From NCBI GenBank assembly GCA_020634375.1, contig JACKBX010000003.1, positions 434,001 to 498,000 on the forward strand: DNA of 64,000 nucleotides, read 5' to 3'. A program made the position numbers and the translations under genes. Positions within the stretch are counted from its first letter, which is position 1. Each line of letters starts with the position of its first letter. This DNA is from Ardenticatenaceae bacterium (GTDB taxonomy: Bacteria > Chloroflexota > Anaerolineae > Promineifilales > Promineifilaceae). The notes below the pieces were generated by a model. That model was not told the DNA's origin. It made no database searches and saw only the letters and a program-made list of their open reading frames with translations. Of the stretch, positions 34,247 to 44,126 are shown piece after piece.

Positions 34247-35545
34247 TCAATAAATGTCCTCAGATTTGATTGCACCAAATAACAATAGGCCAAACAAGAA
34301 CCCACCCAATGGGTTTTCTACGGTACCTAGAAACATAGAAGCAGTCAACATTACCACAATTGCCAAAGCGAAGTGCCTGCGCAAGCTATAGCTCCTTTTC
34401 ATTGTATTTGCAAAGGTATAGGTTGCTAGTCCCCCAAATATAATCATCCCTACTAGCCCCAATTTCAATAATAGCCACAAATAATAATTGTGCCCAAACA
34501 TTGCCAAACGCTCCTGATCCCGCAAATCAGCACGATAATAAAAGAGGTTTAAATCACGGTATAAATATCCCAATCCTTGGCCAAACAAAATTGTTGCAGG
34601 GGATTCGCGCCAAGAGTCAAGCATCAAGCTGCCTTCATCTAACCGGACACCAACAACTCGATAAGCTACCTGAGTATCTGCAAAAATATCTGTAATCTTT
34701 TTGACAACAAAATTTCCCCCGTCTTGATTGTTCTTATTAACGAGGGGTGTAGTAATAAAGATCAAGAATAACCCTCCCAAAAACAAAGCTCCACCTAACC
34801 GCGTTTTTACACGAATGGAGAGTGATTTATCGAAGAGAAAGAGGATAAGAAAGGCGAACGCAGCTAATCCCCAATAAGTTTTGGATTGCATAATCAAGAG
34901 TGCAGCCATAAGAATGGCTGTAATGATGCCTGTTTGTAAACGATTCCTGGTTCTTAATCCACTGTAGGTAAAAATAAGGCCAATTGTAATAAGATGGAAA
35001 CTTTGTGGGCGCACGACTGGTAGGTTAATAGAGTTGACATTACCAGGTACGACACCATTGACAAAAACTCTCCCACTTCTTAAGAATATGAGAAATTGAA
35101 TCAAGATTGCAATCGCTGCGAGAACACTATAACCGGTGATGTTCTGCGCGATTTTCTCTCTGCTCATTAAACTTGCTAATGCAACACCCAAAAATGTGTA
35201 GAGCAACGGCCGTAATTCCAATGCAATATTTCGCCCACCATTTTGATGTAAAACGCCTACTAATACGCCCCAACTAATTAGAGTCAGCAAACCAAACGTA
35301 ACAATGATATAATTTTTGCTAAAGTGTCCTAATCGTAACGTGAGAAAAACAAGGTAACTTCCCCCAATTAAAACTAATACATCTTGATACTTCAGCGCAC
35401 CAGCAATTTCTGGCGACTGAGCCGTGTCAAAAAGTCCAATGCCCCCCCACATCAAAAAACAAGCAACGAAAAGCAAATGTGCTACTAGATGGACTTCTTT
35501 CTTCCTGAATGACACCTTTAGAGGATGTGGGATTATGTAACTCAT
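34247..35545 (-). CDS. Wzy/O-antigen-ligase-like polymerase, integral membrane
   Basis: This is a polytopic protein of about 432 residues with 10-12 hydrophobic segments. It has a periplasm-side loop (about 290-355) with RVVGVRLDEGSLMLDSWRES and ILFGQGLGYLYRD followed by MFGHNYYLWLLLKLGLVGM, which matches the Wzy_C pattern with its conserved His. The frame extends to 35587 only through a TTG without a ribosome site; the ATG at 35545 (MSYIIPHPLK) is preferred. It is probably the repeat-unit polymerase for the second locus. Confidence 0.85.
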   Translation of the reverse strand: MSYIIPHPLKVSFRKKEVHLVAHLLFVACFLMWGGIGLFDTAQSPEIAGALKYQDVLVLIGGSYLVFLTLRLGHFSKNYIIVTFGLLTLISWGVLVGVLHQNGGRNIALELRPLLYTFLGVALASLMSREKIAQNITGYSVLAAIAILIQFLIFLRSGRVFVNGVVPGNVNSINLPVVRPQSFHLITIGLIFTYSGLRTRNRLQTGIITAILMAALLIMQSKTYWGLAAFAFLILFLFDKSLSIRVKTRLGGALFLGGLFLIFITTPLVNKNNQDGGNFVVKKITDIFADTQVAYRVVGVRLDEGSLMLDSWRESPATILFGQGLGYLYRDLNLFYYRADLRDQERLAMFGHNYYLWLLLKLGLVGMIIFGGLATYTFANTMKRSYSLRRHFALAIVVMLTASMFLGTVENPLGGFLFGLLLFGAIKSEDIY

Positions 35546-35599
35546 ACTTCGTAAAAAGAATCTTTCCGGGTACTGGCCAGCCTGCAAGGATACGTCAGC

Positions 35600-36937
35600 C
35601 TACTCTGCTCGACTTCTTAATAGAAAAACAAAAGTACTGATACCCAGATGTCTCCTGGCCATAACACTCAACCAGGTATTAGAGATCATGATTGCTACTG
35701 AAGAAGCTATAGCCGCACCCATAGAACCTAGCACAGGAACTAGCCATAACATAAGAGCCATGCTAATAAGCAAAGCACTGGAATAGACTTTTATTGCATC
35801 TCTCTGATGACCGGTCAGGATAATCAGGTAACCTACTGGCCCGGCACTAGCATTAACTATTTGACCCAAAGCCAGGGTAATTAGTAAATGATACCCGGTT
35901 TGAAAATCATGGCCGAATATTCCTAATATCCATTTCCCTGTCAAGATAAGACCAAAGCCAACTAATATTGAAGCCCCAAATGTTAACCCATTGGCTAAAC
36001 GCACAATCTGTTGTAATTCAGCCTTGTCTTGTCTTGCAAAAGCCGCGCCAATCATAGGAGCAACAATGGTATTAACAGCTATTAAAACGAAACTCCCAAG
36101 AACGGCCGTTTTCATTGCTGCCATGTAAATCCCAGCTTCTCCTGCACTTAAAAAGGAGCCAACAACCAATACACCAGATTGCTCTTGAATCAAAACAACA
36201 ATGGCAATATATAACAAAGGTAACGAAATCCGCAACCAGTCATCCATTTGATAGTCAGTGACTACTGACCCCGTAATTTGCGGAACAAATCTGTTAATAA
36301 ACCAACTTTGAAGCAAAACAAGCGGGACTAAACCAATTACTAAAGATAACAAAGCGGTAAATGCGCTGAATGTTACTAATAAATAACCCAGTATAAATAG
36401 CAAAGAAAGATGAATAAGAGGTTGCAAAATCATTGGTACAAAATAGGCAAACACAATATGTCGCAAACTCCGAATAACTTCAACTTGCACTTGCAACAAT
36501 CCGTATAGGGGAACGATCCCCATTCCCACTATTGCTAGCATGGGCTGCACCTTGAACACCCCCAATATACTTAAAAGCAAATAACCCACAGCCGCTACAA
36601 CAAGTCCAATGAACAAGGTCATTTGTCGGCTTCGTCTAACAATACCCTTGAGAAGTCCCCATTTTTTACCTGTAATGTATTCAGGGACAAAACGCAACAA
36701 GCTAATGGTAAAACCCAAACCACTTAGCAAACTTAATACCTGAACCCATGAAAAGAGGTACGAATAAGTGCCATACTCATTTGCACCCAGCCATCGAGCT
36801 AAAAGGATTTGTGACAAATAACGCAACCCTAACCCAACGCCTTGAATAAAAAAAGCTGCACTTGAGGCAGCTAATATCGTTTTGAATATTCCTCCCCTTC
36901 TATTCCAGATAAGGCTTATTTTTTTACCAATAACCAT
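35600..36937 (-). CDS. Oligosaccharide flippase (Wzx-like, MOP superfamily)
   Basis: This 445-residue polytopic membrane protein has about 12-14 helices. It begins with a helix containing FFIQGVGLGLRYLSQILLAR and WLGANEYGTYSYLFSWVQVL, typical of the polysaccharide-synthesis flippase family (PF01943/PF13440). It should flip lipid-linked repeat units for the second glycan. Only 12 bases separate its stop from the polymerase frame. The spacer upstream (36938-37025) holds no gene. Confidence 0.9.
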   Translation of the reverse strand: MVIGKKISLIWNRRGGIFKTILAASSAAFFIQGVGLGLRYLSQILLARWLGANEYGTYSYLFSWVQVLSLLSGLGFTISLLRFVPEYITGKKWGLLKGIVRRSRQMTLFIGLVVAAVGYLLLSILGVFKVQPMLAIVGMGIVPLYGLLQVQVEVIRSLRHIVFAYFVPMILQPLIHLSLLFILGYLLVTFSAFTALLSLVIGLVPLVLLQSWFINRFVPQITGSVVTDYQMDDWLRISLPLLYIAIVVLIQEQSGVLVVGSFLSAGEAGIYMAAMKTAVLGSFVLIAVNTIVAPMIGAAFARQDKAELQQIVRLANGLTFGASILVGFGLILTGKWILGIFGHDFQTGYHLLITLALGQIVNASAGPVGYLIILTGHQRDAIKVYSSALLISMALMLWLVPVLGSMGAAIASSVAIMISNTWLSVMARRHLGISTFVFLLRSRAE

Positions 36938-37025
36938 TCGCTTCCCATTGTCATGTTAAAGATGAGGCCCTAGCCCGTCAGATATCCAAGCTATTTAACC
37001 GGGATTTCGTGCAAACTACTAGAGG

Positions 37026-38060
37026 TCAAGGGACAGCATGCAATAATAGTGTATCCAACAGTTCCTGTACATACTTGTCACTTGGATCATAAGTCAGTGC
37101 TTGTTGAAAAGCTTCAATTGCAGATGCATTTTGCCCGGTTTGTTTATACAACTCGCCCAAGCTTCGATAAGGCCACTTCTTAGATATGCCCTCTGGCCAA
37201 AGAGAAATTGCTTGCTTGATAGTGTATTCTGCCTGTACCAGATCGCCATCCAATGAATATTGTGCTAGAGCTAATCCCAAATATGTCCATTCGTGCTCAG
37301 GATTAATGTCAATTGCTTGTTGGTAATCATGTATTGCTTCTTCAAAACGCCCGTTTTCTCGGTGCAGCTCCGCTCGCCCATAATATGTATCTGCCTCTTC
37401 CTGGTAATTACGAAATTCATCCCAATATAAGGCCTCAGTATACGCAGTAAACGCAGCATCGGGTTGACGTAACGAGGGGTAACGTTGATAACTTAGTCCC
37501 AAGTGATAGTAGCTACTACTCTTAGGTACGGTACTGAAGTTATTAACAGTTACACTCTGTTGAAATGCAGAAGCTGCTGCTCCCCAATCTTCAATCTTCA
37601 GATAAGTCCTCCCTAGCTCATACCACCCATCGCTATAATCAGGTTGCAGTTGTACAGTAGTCTTAAACCAGCTCAACGCCTCGGAAAATTGTTGTGCAGC
37701 AAACTCTTGCCTTCCCCACCATAAAATATCTCCGGGCATGATGTCTGATTTTTTCCAAGCCAACAGAGCCTCTTCTTGTCTGTTTTCGCGGAAAACAATC
37801 CCCAGCCAACGCCATCCATCTCGGCGATTCTGACTAAGTTCCAACGATCTCTGAAGGCGTGTTGTCAACCATGCCCTTTGTTTAGGATTTAGGCAAGAAC
37901 CAGAAAAATCACAACCGTCTTTATTTAAGTGGGATACGGCCGTATTAGAATACAAGTAACTAAAAAATGTATTGCTGCGAAAAAGAAGAAAACCTACTAT
38001 CAGCAATATAATAAACCAAGCATCAAACCGCACACAATGAGGTTTTGTCAAGGATTGCAT
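37026..38060 (-). CDS. Membrane-anchored TPR protein
   Basis: This 344-residue protein has an N-terminal membrane helix (about 12-30, AWFIILLIVGFLLFRSNTFF) and a TPR array over most of the remainder. Units are readable at about 115-150 (FSEALSWFKTTVQLQPDYSD), 150-180, 215-250 (FEEAIHDYQQAIDINPEHEW), 250-285 and 305-335 (ASAIEAFQQALTYDPSDKYV). A signal-anchor topology places the repeats outside the membrane. Its start overlaps the kinase stop by 13 bases, so kinase and TPR protein are coupled. It may receive signals from, or scaffold, the polymerase machinery. Confidence 0.82.
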   Translation of the reverse strand: MQSLTKPHCVRFDAWFIILLIVGFLLFRSNTFFSYLYSNTAVSHLNKDGCDFSGSCLNPKQRAWLTTRLQRSLELSQNRRDGWRWLGIVFRENRQEEALLAWKKSDIMPGDILWWGRQEFAAQQFSEALSWFKTTVQLQPDYSDGWYELGRTYLKIEDWGAAASAFQQSVTVNNFSTVPKSSSYYHLGLSYQRYPSLRQPDAAFTAYTEALYWDEFRNYQEEADTYYGRAELHRENGRFEEAIHDYQQAIDINPEHEWTYLGLALAQYSLDGDLVQAEYTIKQAISLWPEGISKKWPYRSLGELYKQTGQNASAIEAFQQALTYDPSDKYVQELLDTLLLHAVP

Positions 38061-40810
38061 TGATTTAGCAAACCCAAAGCCCCCTCATCATTGGCATCAA
38101 TGCTTAGAATCAACTCCAGGTCCGGTATCGCCCGCTCACAATTTCCGATTCGCACGTAACTTTGGGCACGTCCCTTTAGAGAGGGTAAATATTCTGGTTC
38201 AATATTCAATGCTTTAGAAAAAGCACTAATTGCTTCATCAAGTTGCACATCAATAACGAATGACCAACCTAAAGCATTATAAGCCTCAATATTTTGAGGA
38301 TTCACATTTGTCCACATAGCAAAAATGCTGATTGCCGCAGATACGTTGCCCGTTTCCATATAGGAATTACCTAACACAACATAAGCCTTCTCATACGCTT
38401 CATCATACTCAAGCACCGAACTGGCATAGCCAATGGCATCCTCAAACCTACCCAGGTCAAAACTAGCTCGACTCAAACCAAACACAACATCAAGGTCATC
38501 AGGTTTCAATTTAAGCGATTCCCCAAGATAATATATAGCCTGCTCATTTTCGCCTAGCTGGCGGAATGCTTCACCTAAACCTCGATAGGCATTAGCCCTC
38601 TCCATATCATTTAAAGCAAAATCAAGTGCCTCCTCAAACGCATTAGCAGCATTTGTGTAATCTTTTACAGCAACATATGCCCACCCCAACCGAGCTTGTG
38701 GAGCAGAGATGTTTGGCATAGCTTCTGCACTCAATTTATAGTAAGCTAACGACTTAACAAAATCTTGCATTTTGTTGTAACTAACACCTAATCCCCAGTA
38801 AGCTCGACCAGCATCCACATCTAGTTCGACGGCTCGTTCAAATGAAAGGATAGCTAAATCATAATCCCCCTGCGTATAGAAAGCCCAACCCAAATTTGTA
38901 TGAGCTTCTGCGTTTTGCGCATCATATTGGGTCCACTGCCGGTAATTATCAATTGCCTTTTGCAAATCACCAGTGTTTTCATATGCTCTGCCCAAATACT
39001 GATATGGGCTAACGGCCGTTGGTGACAATTCTCGCCACTGATTTAAAGCAACTATCGCTTCGGGAAAATTACCCAAGTTAAAAAGAATGCGTCCTTGCCC
39101 CTCATACCCCTGCGGTGTATCTGGGCTAAGCTCTACATACTTATCAAAATAGTTAAGCGCATCTTCGTAATTTTCTAAATGAAAATATGCCCAGGCAATA
39201 TTGAGATTCGCTGCTTCCGAACCTGGATCGGAAGATAGGACAGTTTCAAAATATGGAACACTTTCTGCAAAATGCTCTTGTTTCAACAAGAGTGTACCCA
39301 ACAACTGATTAGCATTCACATTACTAGGCTGCACACGTAGCACTTCTGTTAACAACAAGTTTGCTTCTTCATAATCATCATTAGTAAGGGCTGTTGACGC
39401 TATCTTTAGTTGAGCAGAAATCATACCCGATTGAGCTGATTCATTTTCTTGATCGAAATCATGGAGAATTCGCTCATAAACGAGAATAGCGTCCTCTGGT
39501 GAAACCTGTGCCGCCTTTGCAAGTAATGCATTTACTAATCCTATTTGTGCCAAATCACTTTGAGGATAGTCTGTAACAATCCCCTCATACGCGGCAACGG
39601 CCTCATCATATTGCCCAGCGGTCGCCAGAATATTCGCATCCTGCAACAAATCATCCAAACTTGGCCCACGCAAGAAGAAGTACCATACGGCCGTTCCTAC
39701 TACACTCAATAAAACAATTGCCACTCCGACAACCATCCAAGTCGACTTACGCTTCTTCAGCGGATATTCTCCTAATGACGGTCTGAAAGGAACCGGTATT
39801 TCTGGAGCAATCGGAATAACCGCTCCTCCACTCCCCTCAACGGGCATAACTTCCGTAGGGGTCTCCCCAGACGAAGCCCGGTAATTCTCCATATCTAACA
39901 AAGTTCTATCTGAATCTGGCACTTGATAATCGCCAAAATCAACGATTGTTGCTCCAAGTGGCGTCATCTCATCCTGTGTCCACCGCAAATCCTGCGCCAG
40001 CTCAACAGCCCGCTGATATCGATCATGCGGCTCTTTCGCCATCGCCTTATTCAAAATATCCACAAATACCGGAGGAATATTCTGGCGGAGAGTCCGGGGA
40101 TCAGGAACAGGACTTTGCACATGCATCATCATCACAGCCATTGTCGAACTAGCTTCAAAAGGCGAGCGCCCTCCTAACATCTCATATAGTGTAATGCCAA
40201 GTGCATAAATATCTGTGCGCGCATCAACCTGCAAACCCTTGATTTGCTCAGGGGACATATATTGAACTGTGCCCAACGTAATCCCTGTTGCTGTTTGTTT
40301 TCCCCCTCCTAAAATTTTTGTAATACCAAAATCCATCAAGATAGGTTGGTTATCGGGTGTAATCATGACATTAGCAGGTTTAATATCTCGATGGACGATC
40401 CCCTTTCCATGAGCATAATCAATTGCATTCGCCAAGCCAATAACCAATCGTTTAACCTCTGCGATGGGCATATACTGATGAGCCGCATTGAGCTGCTTCA
40501 ATCTGTCTTGTAGCGTTTCACCTTCGATATATTCAAACACAATATAATACACATCATCTTCATGGCTAAAATCATGAACCTGAATAATATTGGGGTGCCT
40601 TAATTGCGCAACAGAAGATGCTTCCCGTTCAAAACGCTGTACGAAGTCACTTTGGTCCGATAAATGGGAATGAATTATTTTAATGGCAACAGTTCGTTTG
40701 AGATTGGGGTCAAAGGCCTTATAAACTGAAGACATACCCCCATGCCCCAACAACTCCCCAATTTGATACCGTCCTCCAAGAATACGGCCTTCCCAGCCAG
40801 GTTTTGCCAT
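38048..40810 (-). CDS. Hanks-type Ser/Thr protein kinase with membrane helix and long TPR array
   Basis: This protein of about 920 residues starts at the ATG at 40810, which has a clear AGGAGG site (the frame extends to 40837). The kinase domain spans about 14-275, with LGHGGMSSVYKAF (P-loop), AIKIIH (Lys), IVHRDIKPANVMI (catalytic loop), MDFGITKILGG and TLGTVQYMSPEQIKG. A linker leads to one membrane helix (about 357-380, WMVVGVAIVLLSVVGTAVWY). About 14-16 TPRs fill 390-920 on the far side. All key kinase residues are present. Its place beside a Wzz-type protein that lacks a tyrosine-kinase domain suggests it controls glycan assembly. Confidence 0.93.
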   Translation of the reverse strand: MAKPGWEGRILGGRYQIGELLGHGGMSSVYKAFDPNLKRTVAIKIIHSHLSDQSDFVQRFEREASSVAQLRHPNIIQVHDFSHEDDVYYIVFEYIEGETLQDRLKQLNAAHQYMPIAEVKRLVIGLANAIDYAHGKGIVHRDIKPANVMITPDNQPILMDFGITKILGGGKQTATGITLGTVQYMSPEQIKGLQVDARTDIYALGITLYEMLGGRSPFEASSTMAVMMMHVQSPVPDPRTLRQNIPPVFVDILNKAMAKEPHDRYQRAVELAQDLRWTQDEMTPLGATIVDFGDYQVPDSDRTLLDMENYRASSGETPTEVMPVEGSGGAVIPIAPEIPVPFRPSLGEYPLKKRKSTWMVVGVAIVLLSVVGTAVWYFFLRGPSLDDLLQDANILATAGQYDEAVAAYEGIVTDYPQSDLAQIGLVNALLAKAAQVSPEDAILVYERILHDFDQENESAQSGMISAQLKIASTALTNDDYEEANLLLTEVLRVQPSNVNANQLLGTLLLKQEHFAESVPYFETVLSSDPGSEAANLNIAWAYFHLENYEDALNYFDKYVELSPDTPQGYEGQGRILFNLGNFPEAIVALNQWRELSPTAVSPYQYLGRAYENTGDLQKAIDNYRQWTQYDAQNAEAHTNLGWAFYTQGDYDLAILSFERAVELDVDAGRAYWGLGVSYNKMQDFVKSLAYYKLSAEAMPNISAPQARLGWAYVAVKDYTNAANAFEEALDFALNDMERANAYRGLGEAFRQLGENEQAIYYLGESLKLKPDDLDVVFGLSRASFDLGRFEDAIGYASSVLEYDEAYEKAYVVLGNSYMETGNVSAAISIFAMWTNVNPQNIEAYNALGWSFVIDVQLDEAISAFSKALNIEPEYLPSLKGRAQSYVRIGNCERAIPDLELILSIDANDEGALGLLNQCNP

Positions 40811-40930
40811 AATAAACTTCCTCCTAGTAATTAACAACTACTAACGCCACGTCTATTGTGCTCTTAAATTCTATCCACCCGCCTTACATTTCTACAGAGC
40901 ACAAAGATACTGTAGACTCCCCCATCTCAC

Positions 40931-42172
40931 TTAACTAGCTGAAGTAACTTCTTCCGACACACTCCACCATTCCCGTCCTAAGAGAGCAAATATCATCAAG
41001 CTCCCCCCGAGAAAACCAGAAACCAAAGCAATAATTGACCGATGAGGTGAAACCGGTTCATCCGGCACCACTGAATTACTGGCAAGCCGTAGACTGTTCA
41101 TCACGTCCTGAGAAGTAATCCGTTCCTCATCCACTTTGCGTGCTAATGTAGTGTACGTCTCTTCTGCTACCGACACATTTCGCTGCAAACGATTAGCTTC
41201 AACCAATAGAACCTGTTTCTCCTGCTGCAAAGCTAAGATTTCTGGTTCCAGTTCGATCAGATTCAATTCAATTTCATCAAGACGTGTTTCTAAAGTAGCC
41301 TGTAACCCATCCAAATAAGCCTGCTGTTCGCGGCGGCTAGCGCTGGTCAAGTCTGTACCTGAGCCAACCTGAAACTGTACTCCGCCATCACCTTGTGCAC
41401 CAAAAGCCTGAAGCTGCAAATTAAGTACCGTCAACTGGTCAGCCCAGGTAACATCCGTGCTATTTTGTAAAGCAAGCTGGGTTTGCAATCCGGTAAGATC
41501 TTGTAACAAAAAGGTTATTTGTTTTTGGTCTGCCAAATATTGAGCTTCAACTTGATTCAACGCAGAAAGTCGGTTTTCCACAATACTGCTGCGGTTCCGT
41601 AATTGAAAGTCTACCAAGGCTTGCTCAGTCGTTGCTAGATCTGTCTCAGCTCCGGCCAACTGGTTTTCATAAAAGGCCAGTTGCTCGCCGTTGCTGTCCC
41701 GGTAAATCTCATTGGCCCATTCGACGAAAAGCTCTGCCCATAAATTTGCAATTTGGGTAGCCATTTCTGCCTCTTTATAGTCTGCCGTTAACTGGATCAG
41801 GCTGGGATCAGCACCAGACTGAGCTTCTAACAATTTGCTTAGCTCTTGCACCGATTCCACATCTGTCTGGGGTAATGCCAACTGCTCAAACAACTGCTGT
41901 AACAGTTCATCGCTCATGGCCAATTGGGGAAAGGCCTGCAAGGGTTGTTGGTCTTCCTCAGTTTGGATACGTGGGTCAAATTGAATATTCTGGCGAGTTT
42001 CTGTAATGGCGACAAGAGATGTTGCTTCATAGGTGGGAGGAAGTAAAAAACTAATGCCAAAAGCTACAATAGTCGCTATAAGGCCTGTTCCAATAATCCC
42101 TTTCCAGTTTTTGATGAGCGTTTCAATATACGGCCGTAAATCAATCTCCTCTTCCAACGATGATGCCTCCAT
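40931..42172 (-). CDS. Wzz/polysaccharide co-polymerase without kinase domain
   Basis: This 413-residue chain-length determinant family protein has an N-terminal membrane helix (about 34-55, GIIGTGLIATIVAFGISFLL) followed by PPTYEATSLVAI. A large coiled-coil domain (about 150-345) with many Gln/Leu heptads comes next, then the C-terminal helix (about 377-397) preceded by the Pro-rich PDEPVSPHRS motif. No Walker A/B or Tyr-rich tail follows, so it has no built-in tyrosine kinase. It should set glycan chain length. It starts 52 bases downstream of the 16S rRNA methyltransferase gene and precedes the Ser/Thr kinase gene. Confidence 0.9.
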   Translation of the reverse strand: MEASSLEEEIDLRPYIETLIKNWKGIIGTGLIATIVAFGISFLLPPTYEATSLVAITETRQNIQFDPRIQTEEDQQPLQAFPQLAMSDELLQQLFEQLALPQTDVESVQELSKLLEAQSGADPSLIQLTADYKEAEMATQIANLWAELFVEWANEIYRDSNGEQLAFYENQLAGAETDLATTEQALVDFQLRNRSSIVENRLSALNQVEAQYLADQKQITFLLQDLTGLQTQLALQNSTDVTWADQLTVLNLQLQAFGAQGDGGVQFQVGSGTDLTSASRREQQAYLDGLQATLETRLDEIELNLIELEPEILALQQEKQVLLVEANRLQRNVSVAEETYTTLARKVDEERITSQDVMNSLRLASNSVVPDEPVSPHRSIIALVSGFLGGSLMIFALLGREWWSVSEEVTSAS

Positions 42173-42223
42173 GTTATCTAAATGTAGGGGCGATCATACA
42201 TGATGCCCCTGAAAGTGCCAAAC

Positions 42224-43033
42224 CTATGCGATTCCCGAACAACACCTTACTAGAAACGCTAATTCTGTTGCAAATTCAAAACGCTGCACATCCCAATTTC
42301 GCCCGTCCGCCCACGCTTGAAACTGTGCTTCGTAATTGGCAACCATGCCTTTTTTGCGTCCACCTAAACTGGCGGTAGGAAAGCTGATGAGTAGGTATTT
42401 AGCTTGTAGGGAATCAAGCAGACGGGGCACGGCCGTTTCCTCCACTTGAGCCAGCACCGGCAGCAACTTTAGCAGCAATACCAGGCCCACGGGGCGATTA
42501 GGCGGCTCACTGATCACGTCGCGCACGGCCGTTTCCCCCCGCACTCCCGCCAACGCCAAAAACTCACCCACAAAGCCGACCATATCCGCATAAATGTCAT
42601 AGCCAATATACTGCGTATCAGGGCCAAACGGCATCCACGGCCACGCCAGCCCATTCAAGCCACAGGCCACATCCATCACCGACTGCACCGGTGGCAAATC
42701 TGCCAAAATCGTTGCGTAAAATTCCTCCAAGATAGGCAGCCGTTCACGGGTAGAAGTGTGCAGCCCCATCACCCTGCGGCAAGCGGCGCGAAAAGCAGCG
42801 TCATCCCCCACGGCCGTTTGTAAATCAGCCAGCGCCCGTGCGTAATCAATCTTCGCCGCAAAGTATGCCCCGCCCACCTGATGCAGCTTATTCTTGGTCG
42901 CCTTCAGCGCTTCCTTAGAATTGCGCCGCACCGCCAGTTCCCGCACCGCAACACGCCGCACCAGCGCCGGGCTAATGTATCGGTACTTGGGAGCCGCAAG
43001 CACGGCCGTTACCAACTTCTCTAACTCATCCAT
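42224..43033 (-). CDS. ArmA/Rmt-like 16S rRNA (m7G1405) methyltransferase homologue
   Basis: This 269-residue protein matches the aminoglycoside-resistance 16S rRNA methyltransferase family (FmrO/Sgm/ArmA/Rmt) along its length. An N-terminal helical part ends in KNKLHQVGGAYF (about 47-58; ArmA has KKKLHQIWGSYY). Then come GLHTSTRERLPILEEFY (90-106), the SAM motif DVACGLNGLA (121-130), LLLKLLPVLAQ (187-197) and ISFPTASLGGRKKGM (216-230), each with close ArmA counterparts. Such enzymes use SAM to methylate N7 of G1405 in the ribosomal decoding site. The start overlaps tgt by 8 bases. Whether it protects against aminoglycosides or has a housekeeping role here is unknown. Confidence 0.87.
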   Translation of the reverse strand: MDELEKLVTAVLAAPKYRYISPALVRRVAVRELAVRRNSKEALKATKNKLHQVGGAYFAAKIDYARALADLQTAVGDDAAFRAACRRVMGLHTSTRERLPILEEFYATILADLPPVQSVMDVACGLNGLAWPWMPFGPDTQYIGYDIYADMVGFVGEFLALAGVRGETAVRDVISEPPNRPVGLVLLLKLLPVLAQVEETAVPRLLDSLQAKYLLISFPTASLGGRKKGMVANYEAQFQAWADGRNWDVQRFEFATELAFLVRCCSGIA

Positions 43034-44120
43034 CCGTGTTCGACTCTCTCAAGCCCACCATCAACTGCATCATAAAGCGCAAATTATGCATCGTCGCCAA
43101 CCGCTGGTACAGCGTATCCCCTACCTTATATAAATGATGCAAATAGCCCAACGAATATTTCTGGCACACCGGACAATCGCAGAACTCCGAAATCGGCCCA
43201 TTCTCCTTGATGTGCTTCTTATCTTTAATGTAGGTGTAGCGGAAAAAATCGCCGGTCAAGGAGCTGTGCAGAGGATCAACGGTAAAGGTATACAAACGGC
43301 CGTGCCGCCCATCACGCGTCGGCATCGTGCTATCAAACAGCTCATACCCCATCGCCACACACGCAGCTACACTAACCGGATGCCCCACTCCTAACGCATG
43401 AACGGTGAACTGCGATGGAATTAGCTCCCGCACCAGGCCCACCATATCCGTCAGCAAATTCCCCTGTGCATCCAGAGGCCAGCCGCCGTAACCATAGCCG
43501 TCAAAGCCAATTTCCAGCAATTGTTCCGCGCATTGGCGGCGCAGTTCCGGCAAGCCACCGCCCTGCACCACGGCAACCAGTTTTGGCATCTCATGCACCG
43601 CCAGTTGCTTCTGCGCGGCCAACTTCTCAAACTCCACCTTACAGCGCCGCGCCCAGGCCACCGTGCGCTCCACCGACTTCACCTGCTGTTCATAAGGAGC
43701 ATCCACATGCGTGCAATCATCAAAACAAATCACCACATCCGCACCATACCCCATTTGCAACTGCACACTCTTCTCCGGCGTCAGGTTGAACTTGCGATCT
43801 TCCACGCGGAACGTCGCCCCTTTATCCGTGATCGAACCGCTTTTGGGATTTTGGTGAATCAGCGAGTACACTTGGAAACCGCCAGAGTCGGTAAAAATCG
43901 GCCCATTCCAGCCTGTCATACGGTGCAAGCCGCCCAGGCTTTGGATGGTTGAAGACCCTGGTTTTTGCATTAAATGATAAGCATTCATCTGCACCGCCTG
44001 GATACCGCAAGTCTGCAAATCCTGTGCATCCACGCCACGCACCACGCCCTGCGTGCCATCCGGCAAGAAAGCGGGCAGTTGGATAGAACCATGTGGTAAA
44101 TTTAGTGTTTGTTTTTTCAT
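43026..44120 (-). CDS. tgt: Queuine tRNA-ribosyltransferase
   Basis: This is a 364-residue tRNA-guanine transglycosylase that swaps G34 of GUN anticodons for preQ1 or queuine. TDSGGFQV (about 77-84) supplies the general acid/base Asp; VAVVQGGG and GYGYGGWPL are the substrate loops; and FDSTMPTRDGRHGRLYTF carries the nucleophile Asp region. The C-terminal zinc site is CDCPVCQ plus a downstream His (about 310-330). The PTRDGRHG form differs from the PTRNARNG of common bacterial Tgt. It is co-transcribed and overlaps a 16S rRNA methyltransferase gene, linking two decoding-related RNA modifications. Confidence 0.92.
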   Translation of the reverse strand: MKKQTLNLPHGSIQLPAFLPDGTQGVVRGVDAQDLQTCGIQAVQMNAYHLMQKPGSSTIQSLGGLHRMTGWNGPIFTDSGGFQVYSLIHQNPKSGSITDKGATFRVEDRKFNLTPEKSVQLQMGYGADVVICFDDCTHVDAPYEQQVKSVERTVAWARRCKVEFEKLAAQKQLAVHEMPKLVAVVQGGGLPELRRQCAEQLLEIGFDGYGYGGWPLDAQGNLLTDMVGLVRELIPSQFTVHALGVGHPVSVAACVAMGYELFDSTMPTRDGRHGRLYTFTVDPLHSSLTGDFFRYTYIKDKKHIKENGPISEFCDCPVCQKYSLGYLHHLYKVGDTLYQRLATMHNLRFMMQLMVGLRESNTDG

Positions 44121-44126
44121 ATATTC

